DNA of 7,117 nt, from positions 1 to 7,117 of the forward strand of contig JAUWNZ010000061.1 of the NCBI GenBank assembly GCA_030612385.1. Direction: 5' to 3'. A program made the translations under genes and the position numbers. Of this stretch, positions 1 to 4,626 are shown piece by piece (positions within the stretch are counted from its first letter, which is position 1; each line of letters opens with the position of its first letter). The DNA comes from Pseudomonadota bacterium. GTDB taxonomy: Bacteria > Desulfobacterota > Syntrophia > Syntrophales > JADFWA01. A model generated the notes under the pieces. That model ran no database searches, was not told the DNA's origin, and worked only from the letters and a program-made list of their open reading frames with translations.

Positions 1-1164
1 AACCAGTTCAGATTTTACCTTTACAAAGCCGCAGCACAGACCACGCGGGACGAAGTCTTCCGGCCTGTCGGGACTGGTAATGCTGTAAATCCGGTCACCG
101 TGGCGTCCGATCCCCATATCGCTTACACAGGTCAGAACCTCGCCGATTTTATTCCCATCCGGGCCCAGCACAACGGGATTGTCATGGACGGCAACCTTGC
201 GGAGATCATAGCCTGCAAAAGCATAGGTGTATTCGGGTTTATCCACATTCATAAGGGCACTGTCGCCGATAAATTCTTTGGTAAAGCCTGTTCTGCCGAC
301 ATTGTAAGACAGAGCAAAAGGCCATGGGTTATCGATGAATGGCCATAAACCGATATCCTGATGTGAAAGGGGAAGCACCGCCCCCACCCTGAGAGAATCG
401 CGGGCAGCAAGTCCGCATGGCATGAGACCGAAAGCCTCGCCGGCTTCCATGATCATTTCCCAGGTCATAAGAAGGTAAAATGTATCTAAAAAAATTTCGA
501 AGCCGAATTCTCCGGTATAACCGGTGCGGGAAAGGAGAACAGGAACGCCGTTGGCAAGGAGCGCTGTACCGGCAAGTGGTGATGATTTATCGAAGTGACC
601 TTTGAATGTAAAGTAGGGCATGCCTTCAAAAATCCCTTCGTGATTCGCTAAAACTTTCATGAGGATCCTGGCGGCCATCGGGCCCTGGATGTCTATTTTG
701 CCCACTTTGTCTGTGAGATCTGTGATTCCAATATTTCCGGGATCCGCATGACTCATAAGATGCCGGGCAATCTCACCCCCCATGCCCGCATTTACAACGG
801 TCATATAGACATTCTCCTCTATATAGTAAATGATGGCATCATCTATAACTCCCCCGTCACTGTTCAGATAGGCTCCGTAGACACATCTGCCGGGCTCCAG
901 GGGCGTTCTATCTTTGCCCACACAGGCATTCATGTCCCTCGTGAAGCAGAGCTGAAGAAGTTCAAAGGCGCCCTTCCCCGCAATCATAACAACAGCCATG
1001 TGGCTCGTATCGAAAATACCGGCCTTTGTAAGAACCGCCAGATGTTCCTCTCTTACACCAGGAGGATACCAGAGCGGCATATGGTAACCGCCGAAAACAG
1101 CCATATTCGCTCCATGCGCTGTATGCCAGCCATGTAAAGGGGTTTTCTTCATCTCTTTTTTCAT
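1..1164 (-). CDS. gcvT: Glycine cleavage T-protein family aminomethyltransferase, 3' end outside the window
   Basis: T protein (EC 2.1.2.10) moves the methylene group from the aminomethyl-lipoyl arm of H protein to tetrahydrofolate and releases ammonia; it is cytosolic. I translated 388 codons with no stop. The N-terminal folate-binding region has FGGYHMPLWY (about 24-33) and AGIFDTSHM (about 48-56). LNSDGGVIDDAIIYY (100-114) holds the conserved Asp pair, and VVNAG (123-127) follows. RTGYTGEFGFEI (213-224) and GLAARDSLR (251-259) are T-protein signatures. The end near residue 388 (GFVKVKSELV) aligns with the start of the usual C-terminal beta-barrel strand, so I estimate 20-30 residues are missing. 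The ATG at 1164 follows AAGG about 7 nt upstream; Met5 is a weaker alternative. The sequence is somewhat diverged from classical GcvT, so a paralogue acting on another methyl donor is possible. The gene is divergent from lpdA, which encodes the L component of the same complex. Confidence 0.87.
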   Translation of the reverse strand, partial: MKKEMKKTPLHGWHTAHGANMAVFGGYHMPLWYPPGVREEHLAVLTKAGIFDTSHMAVVMIAGKGAFELLQLCFTRDMNACVGKDRTPLEPGRCVYGAYLNSDGGVIDDAIIYYIEENVYMTVVNAGMGGEIARHLMSHADPGNIGITDLTDKVGKIDIQGPMAARILMKVLANHEGIFEGMPYFTFKGHFDKSSPLAGTALLANGVPVLLSRTGYTGEFGFEIFLDTFYLLMTWEMIMEAGEAFGLMPCGLAARDSLRVGAVLPLSHQDIGLWPFIDNPWPFALSYNVGRTGFTKEFIGDSALMNVDKPEYTYAFAGYDLRKVAVHDNPVVLGPDGNKIGEVLTCVSDMGIGRHGDRIYSITSPDRPEDFVPRGLCCGFVKVKSELV

Positions 1165-1174
1165 TTGTTACCTT

Positions 1175-1230
1175 AATTCTCACGCAAAGCATGCAAAGAA
1201 CAACAAAAAGACTTTAGTGACTTTGCGTGA
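1175..1230. repeat. CACGCAAAG inverted pair just upstream of gcvT
   Basis: TCACGCAAAG at 1180-1189 is matched by its exact complement CTTTGCGTGA at 1221-1230, giving a 10-bp stem around a 31-nt loop. A second GCAAAGAA lies at 1193-1200. The 15-mer AATTCTCACGCAAAG (1175-1189) recurs exactly at 1404-1418, and TTCACGCAAAG recurs at 4589-4599. All copies lie between genes, as expected of a dispersed intergenic repeat. This pair lies in the 5' untranslated region of gcvT, so it could also fold in that transcript. Confidence 0.6.
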
Positions 1231-1277
1231 AAGTATTCTTTTTGAAGATGCGTTATTCTCGTGTGTTTGCATCAACT

Positions 1278-1305
1278 TTGATATTATCATGCCTTTTTGT
1301 ATAAT
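1278..1305 (+). promoter_or_regulatory. Sigma70-like promoter reading toward lpdA
   Basis: TTGATA (1278-1283) is followed after 16 bp by a perfect TATAAT (1300-1305), in a locally AT-rich stretch. This is the best promoter match in the intergenic region. It would start transcription near 1312, giving a leader of about 290 nt before the lpdA ATG. The long leader contains the palindrome at 1333-1349 and the hairpin cluster at 1434-1516. I did not find an equally good match on the minus strand for gcvT. Confidence 0.5.
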
Positions 1306-1332
1306 TTGCCTGCGGCCTTGATTGATGATATC

Positions 1333-1349
1333 AACAATATAATATTGTT
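1333..1349. promoter_or_regulatory. Perfect 17-bp AT-rich palindrome, possible operator
   Basis: AACAATAT-A-ATATTGTT is a perfect palindrome with 8-bp arms around one central base. It lies about 28 bp after the TATAAT box at 1300-1305, where a bound repressor could block early elongation or initiation. It also lies upstream of gcvT on the other strand, so one factor could act on both divergent genes. The regulator is not identifiable from sequence alone. Confidence 0.35.
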
Positions 1350-1403
1350 TCTGTCAATATGTTTTTTGGGTCGCCACCGGGCGTTGATATAGCCTGCTTC
1401 CAA

Positions 1404-1428
1404 AATTCTCACGCAAAGACGCAAAGAA
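1404..1428 (+). repeat. Second copy of the CACGCAAAG repeat
   Basis: AATTCTCACGCAAAG (1404-1418) is identical to 1175-1189, and GCAAAGAA (1421-1428) matches 1193-1200 with a 1-nt spacing change. The two direct copies lie 229 bp apart on either side of the candidate lpdA promoter. Confidence 0.6.
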
Positions 1429-1433
1429 ATTAG

Positions 1434-1516
1434 CGCCCTTCGGGCGAGCTGTTGAATGTAGGGCCTGTTCCCCGAACAGGCCGAATAGCACAGGCCGTTC
1501 GGGGAACGGCCCCTAC
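1434..1516. repeat. Cluster of nested hairpins (REP/BIME-like) in the lpdA leader
   Basis: Three tight hairpins lie side by side. They are CGCCC-TTC-GGGCG (1434-1446), GGCCTGTTC-CCC-GAACAGGCC (1462-1482) and GGCCGTTC-GGG-GAACGGCC (1493-1511). The second and third hairpins are also inverted copies of each other: the block 1458-1482 matches the reverse complement of 1491-1516, each beginning GTAGGG. The unit can therefore form either two hairpins or one long stem. This architecture is typical of dispersed palindromic repeats (REP, BIME or small MITE). An ATG at 1452 gives an in-frame 50-codon extension of lpdA through this repeat, which I regard as spurious. Confidence 0.7.
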
Positions 1517-1601
1517 GGGCTGCGAATCATTGTTGCAGACTGACAGTCTCCAACCTATTGATAGAATTGAGCAAAAAGCGGAAAAAGGGTGGAATACAGT
1601 T

Positions 1602-3023
1602 ATGACGGTAAAAATCACCATCATAGGGGCCGGTCCCGGGGGGCATGCCGCGGCTATACACGCCGCCCGGCTTGGGGCTGAAGTCACCATCATCGAGCAA
1701 GATAACGTTGGTGGAACCTGTCTCAACCGGGGATGTATCCCTTCCAAGGTCATGAAGACAACTGCCGAAATGGTGGAAAAATTCCACAGGGCGGAAGAAT
1801 TCGGCGTTATGGTAAAGGGAGATATTTATCCCGATATGCGGCGCCTGATGGTCAGAAAGGAAAAGGTTATTCATGACCAGGCCAGAGGGATACTCGGATC
1901 TTTCAGTAATCACAATATCCGTTATCTGAAAGGGTATGGATACCTTAAGAGATATGGACTTGCCTGTGTAAAACAGGATGACGGCAAAACAATTGAGGCG
2001 CCATGGAATAGACTGATACTTGCTCCGGGTTCACAGCCGCTCTGCATCCCGTCGTTTCCATTTGACGGTAAAAGAATTATCTCAAGCAACGATGCCAGTA
2101 ACCTTCAGGAAATTCCCGAATCGATGGTGATTATCGGAGGGGGTATCATCGGGTGCGAGTTCGCCTCCATCTTTGCTTCCCTCGGTTCTGAAGTTGTTGT
2201 AGTGGAGGCCATGCCACGCCTGCTTCCCTTTCCGACGGTCGATGAAGACTGTTCCAAAACCCTGCAGCGGGAGATGAAAAAACGCGGGATAAAGTTGATG
2301 GTCAACAGGACAGTGGAAAAAATTGAAGACACAGGGGAAAAGGTTCGAGTGACAATCGGAGACTCTCCCTTAATTAGGGATATAAGAGAAGAGAAGAGAA
2401 AAAACCTGACGGTGTATGCGGACAGGGCGCTGGTCTGTGTCGGTCGCGCCCCCAACACTGCCATCACCGGTCTTGCGGAGTCCGGCATAAAGATAGATGA
2501 CAGGAGATGGATCAAGGCCGATGAACGGATGGAAACCGGTGTTCCCGGCATTTACGCCGTCGGTGACGCCCTTGGACCGTCCAGGATAATGCTTGCCCAT
2601 GTGGCATCTGCCGAAGGGCTCGTTGCCGCAGGGAATGCCCTGGGGGAAAACCGGGCGATGAATTATGAGGTTGTGCCCGCCGCAATCTTCACCACGCCGG
2701 AGGTTGCCGACGTGGGTTTAACCGAAGTCCATGCCCGAAAGCAGGGATACAATGTTCGATCCGACAGCGTTCTCTTCCGCACGCTGGGGAAGGCCCATGT
2801 CATAGGTGAAATAGCGGGACAGGCAAAGATCGTATCAGACTCTGAAAACGGCAGGATTCTTGGAGTTCATATCGTGGGAGTCCACGCCACCGACCTTATC
2901 GCCGAGGGAACACTGGCAGTGCAGATGGGGTGCACGCTAAAGGAGCTTGGCGAGACAATACATGCACACCCTACTCTATCCGAGGTCATGCTGGTGGATC
3001 CTTACACCATTCTCAATACCTGA
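1602..3023 (+). CDS. lpdA: Dihydrolipoamide dehydrogenase (E3 / L protein)
   Basis: This cytosolic flavoprotein disulfide reductase (EC 1.8.1.4) reoxidises dihydrolipoyl groups with NAD+. It serves 2-oxoacid dehydrogenases and the glycine cleavage system. The 473 residues are the normal family length. IGAGPGG (8-14) binds the FAD ADP moiety, and GGTCLNRGCIPSK (37-49) carries the redox pair Cys40/Cys45. IIGGGIIGCEFA (177-188) is the NAD-binding Rossmann motif, and YAVGDA (318-323) is the second FAD motif. HAHPTLSE (454-461) supplies the catalytic His456-Glu461 pair of the dimer interface. I chose ATG 1602 because the FAD fold begins directly after it and AGGGTGG lies 9 nt upstream; the longer in-frame start at 1452 reads through a hairpin repeat. 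A basic stretch at 259-268 is slightly unusual. The gene lies divergently from gcvT, which suggests a role in glycine cleavage. Confidence 0.95.
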   Translation: MTVKITIIGAGPGGHAAAIHAARLGAEVTIIEQDNVGGTCLNRGCIPSKVMKTTAEMVEKFHRAEEFGVMVKGDIYPDMRRLMVRKEKVIHDQARGILGSFSNHNIRYLKGYGYLKRYGLACVKQDDGKTIEAPWNRLILAPGSQPLCIPSFPFDGKRIISSNDASNLQEIPESMVIIGGGIIGCEFASIFASLGSEVVVVEAMPRLLPFPTVDEDCSKTLQREMKKRGIKLMVNRTVEKIEDTGEKVRVTIGDSPLIRDIREEKRKNLTVYADRALVCVGRAPNTAITGLAESGIKIDDRRWIKADERMETGVPGIYAVGDALGPSRIMLAHVASAEGLVAAGNALGENRAMNYEVVPAAIFTTPEVADVGLTEVHARKQGYNVRSDSVLFRTLGKAHVIGEIAGQAKIVSDSENGRILGVHIVGVHATDLIAEGTLAVQMGCTLKELGETIHAHPTLSEVMLVDPYTILNT

Positions 3024-3101
3024 GAACACCAAGGTTGCCGGTTTTTCATCGTGAATGGAGATATAAAATCAAACCAAGGTGTAACTACTCAGGTGGATAA
3101 G

Positions 3102-3155
3102 CCTATAACATCTCTCAAAGATTTTTGATAAGTAGCCTGCCCCCCGATTATTGCC
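3102..3155 (+). repeat. Direct repeat A flanking the toxin-antitoxin relic module
   Basis: The first 37 bases (3102-3138) match 4404-4440 at 32 positions, starting CCTATAA and including AGATTTTT. Similarity continues more weakly, with one gap, to a shared TTGCC (3151-3155 against 4454-4458). It ends immediately before the 6-bp target duplication of the inserted element at 3162. Before that insertion the repeat would have abutted the stop codon of the minus-strand fusion gene. Confidence 0.65.
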
Positions 3156-3308
3156 TATCTAGTGCCCGAACGAAAACTAAGATTTTTCGTTCAGATCAAG
3201 GAAGACGAAAATTTTAACCGCAGGAATACATTGAGTATTTTGAGGATTAAAATTTGAGTTTGACGCAGATATGGGCGAAAAAGACAGTTTTCGTTCAGGC
3301 ACTATCTA
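3156..3308. mobile_element. 141-bp MITE-like element with terminal inverted repeats and 6-bp target duplication
   Basis: TATCTA occurs at 3156-3161 and again at 3303-3308, exactly outside a pair of terminal inverted repeats. GTGCCCGAACGAAAACT (3162-3178) faces AGTTTTCGTTCAGGCAC (3286-3302), with one mismatch in 17. The interior has further complementarity: AAATTTTAA (3209-3217) pairs with TTAAAATTT (3247-3255), and GAACGAAAA (3168-3176) with TTTTCGTTC (3184-3192). It has no coding capacity, so it would depend on a transposase elsewhere. The right end coincides with the stop codon of the minus-strand gene at 3302. Confidence 0.8.
3168..3192. terminator. Hairpin inside the MITE, possible bidirectional terminator
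   Basis: GAACGAAAA, a 7-nt loop and TTTTCGTTC form a 9-bp stem between the convergent lpdA and the pRiA4b ORF-3-like gene. The stem ends in A/T runs but has no long U tract after it in either direction, so termination is only a possibility. I see no other convincing terminator for lpdA in 3024-3301. Confidence 0.3.
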
Positions 3309-4024
3309 AATGCAGTCTCCCAACGCTCATCAGGATCGTCAAAATGAACATTCTTTATATTAAAATCTTCGGGGTCAAATTTTCCACCTGCCCATTCCAG
3401 CGTCTCTTTGCATTCTTTATTATAAGGGTTCATTATGATTTCGAGAAAATCCTGATATCCCCATATTCCGCCACAATCCTCAGGTGGACATGACCTCTTT
3501 CCTGCAATACAAACCGGACACTTAACGTCTTTCTCTCGATCAACTATTTTCCCCAACTCTATCGTATGTTCCCAATTATCCCCGAAATCATATTGATAAT
3601 CTGCTTTTGGATTGTCCATGGAAAAATAATCAGCTATTTTCAGATCCCATCCGGGAAGAGTTTCTCTATCCAGTTCAAAATCTTCATCTGGAATTCCTAT
3701 TTCCTCTTTCATGCCCGTAGAAGGATTGATTATTTCAAACAGATGAAGATGATAATCAAGCCACCCCATGGCATCCTGTATGGCAACATGCAAATCCCAG
3801 AAGGTATAAGATTCCGGAACCTGTATCCTTCGCCAGACAGGAGGCTTGATGCCTTTCAATGTAATCTTAAATTGATACACGCTTTTGAATTTCTTTTTCA
3901 TTGCGTTCCCCCCATCGGGATGTCGAAAAAAGATGTGACTTCCATGCTGCCTGATTTTCTTAAAACCCAGGGACTTAAGAAAACTGATCATCGTCTGGGA
4001 AGCCACCATCGGCGGTCGAGTCAT
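3302..4024 (-). CDS. pRiA4b ORF-3-like protein with an in-frame N-terminal HicA remnant
   Basis: Residues 42-240 form a complete pRiA4b ORF-3 family protein (PF07929), whose function is unknown. Visible hallmarks are YQFKITLKGIKPPVWRRI (50-67), FWDLHVAIQDAMGW (75-88), YDFGDNWEH (145-153) and a cysteine-rich CPVCIAGKRSCPPEDCGG (169-186). Its four Cys (169, 172, 179, 184) could bind metal. Residues 1-39 are instead the first half of a HicA toxin. The stand-alone gene would begin at Met42 (ATG at 3901), which has a GGGGGG tract 6 nt upstream. The fused protein would begin at 4024, overlapping the hicB stop as ATGA. Which start is used cannot be decided here. The stop codon TAG borrows its last base from the inserted MITE. 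The last residues look intact, because the duplicated target restores the original reading. Confidence 0.85.
   Translation of the reverse strand: MTRPPMVASQTMISFLKSLGFKKIRQHGSHIFFRHPDGGNAMKKKFKSVYQFKITLKGIKPPVWRRIQVPESYTFWDLHVAIQDAMGWLDYHLHLFEIINPSTGMKEEIGIPDEDFELDRETLPGWDLKIADYFSMDNPKADYQYDFGDNWEHTIELGKIVDREKDVKCPVCIAGKRSCPPEDCGGIWGYQDFLEIIMNPYNKECKETLEWAGGKFDPEDFNIKNVHFDDPDERWETAFR
3908..4024 (-). pseudogene. hicA: hicA toxin fragment (5' half), fused to the next gene
   Basis: HicA is a small mRNA interferase with a double-stranded-RNA-binding-like fold, neutralised by HicB. The 39 residues contain FLKSLGFKKIRQHGSH (15-30) and FFRHPDGG (32-39). His30 sits in the GSH motif that carries the catalytic histidine of the family. 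The usual second half, a VPVH-like strand and a GLLRKILR-like helix, is missing; the reading frame instead passes into the pRiA4b ORF-3 protein. It follows hicB with a 4-bp ATGA overlap, the classical hicBA layout. It is probably not a functional toxin, because about half the domain is gone. Confidence 0.75.
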
Positions 4025-4233
4025 AATGCAACCTCAATTTGTTGAACTCCCTCAAAAACCATTGGCGTGGGTTCTTCCTCTTAAAGACAAAGTTCAATGA
4101 CCTCCCTGATTCCGGGCATCAATTCTTCCATGGTTTTGGCCTGGGTATAACAGCTCTTAAGAGAGGGAATAGTGGCCACCAGGTAGCTGTCTTCGTCTCG
4201 TTCTATCAAAACACTTAGTTTATATTTTTTCAT
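4021..4233 (-). pseudogene. hicB: hicB antitoxin gene with an in-frame TAA
   Basis: HicB antitoxins bind HicA and usually autoregulate the operon. The frame from ATG 4233 gives 50 residues: MKKYKLSVLIERDEDSYLVA, then CYTQAKTMEEL and IREVIELCL. This is the HicB fold opening and central helix. TAA at 4083-4081 then interrupts it. The same frame continues without a gap through EEEPTPMVFEGVQQIEVAL to TGA (4023-4021), which overlaps the hicA ATG. That tail is the expected HicB C-terminus, so a single substitution (for example GAA or CAA to TAA) broke a ~70-residue gene. The start has a strong GGGGAG 5 nt upstream. A truncated 50-residue product could still be made. Confidence 0.75.
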
Positions 4234-4369
4234 GCTCTCTCCCCAAAATTGATTTTGTTTCCTTAGATTTCAAGGTGATACCTTTCCCCATAGCCCCCAC
4301 CATATTGACAGTATTAACCAGCGTCTGCGCCGGTGATGCCCAGATACTGCTTGATAAATATGTCAACAT
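4220..4369 (-). pseudogene. darG: Truncated DarG-like macrodomain antitoxin
   Basis: The 49-codon frame starts MLTYLSSSIWASPAQTLVNT and continues VNMVGAMGKGITLKSK (21-36). The block LVNTVN-x-VG-x-MGKGI-x-L is the ADP-ribose-binding loop of DarG-type macrodomains, which remove ADP-ribose from DNA and counteract the toxin DarT. After residue 36 the similarity stops. The remaining 13 residues run through the hicB ribosome binding site and end at TAA 4222-4220, overlapping hicB by 14 bp. GGAG at 4377-4380 lies 7 nt before the ATG, so this is the true 5' end of the old gene. About 36 of the ~150 macrodomain residues remain, so it cannot be active. No DarT coding sequence is visible upstream (4370-4626). 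Confidence 0.75.
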
Positions 4370-4403
4370 GGGTTTTCTCCTTCGATTTGCCTTGTTATAT
4401 AAC

Positions 4404-4458
4404 CCTATAATATCTCTTACAGATTTTTAATAAGTATCCTTGTCCTCGGATTTTTGCC
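4404..4458 (+). repeat. Direct repeat B flanking the toxin-antitoxin relic module
   Basis: This is the partner of 3102-3155, in the same orientation. It lies 34 bp upstream of the start of the darG fragment. The two copies enclose the darG, hicB and hicA relics and the pRiA4b ORF-3 gene. The repeat has no coding sense that I can recognise. Confidence 0.65.
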
Positions 4459-4626
4459 GAAAACTCAAAAAAGGGTGCTGTTCCTATTTTCCACGTCATT
4501 CCCGACCTGATCGAGAATCTACACCCCTACCCTCACATTATCTCTTCTTACCCTCCAACTCATAATAATTCTCAACTCCTCTTTGTCGTTCACGCAAAGC
4601 TTGTTCTCGACTTCAATCGGGAAAAC
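4459..4626. repeat. Gene-free stretch with two imperfect palindromes and a CACGCAAAG copy
   Basis: TTCCCGACCTGATCGAGAA (4499-4517) and TTCTCGACTTCAATCGGGAA (4604-4623) are imperfect palindromes with 7-bp arms and one mismatch. They are inverted relative to each other, about 125 bp end to end. TTCACGCAAAG (4589-4599) is a third copy of the repeat near lpdA. On the minus strand the right palindrome starts 4 nt after the nuclease stop codon, so it could act as a weak terminator, but no U tract follows. I find no gene here. Confidence 0.4.

Noticed and set aside
748..1137. A 129-residue plus-strand frame inside gcvT
   Set aside because: It is an antisense shadow of the gcvT coding sequence.
962..1192. 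A 76-residue minus-strand frame overlapping the start of gcvT
   Set aside because: It is out of frame with the clearly homologous T-protein reading and has no recognisable family features.
1452..1601. A 50-residue N-terminal extension of LpdA from ATG 1452
   Set aside because: It is translated from the palindromic repeat, has no family similarity and lies before the FAD motif, which normally starts within the first ten residues. ATG 1602 has a better ribosome binding site.
3168..3192. A CRISPR-like or tandem repeat array around the GAACGAAAA copies
   Set aside because: The copies are inverted within one 141-bp element with terminal repeats and a target duplication, not regularly spaced direct repeats with spacers.
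3254..4045. Plus-strand frames of 79 and 159 residues opposite the pRiA4b ORF-3-like gene
   Set aside because: Both are antisense to a strongly supported gene and show no family resemblance.
4370..4626. A remnant of darT upstream of the darG fragment
   Set aside because: All three minus-strand frames contain frequent stops and no DarT-like motif.
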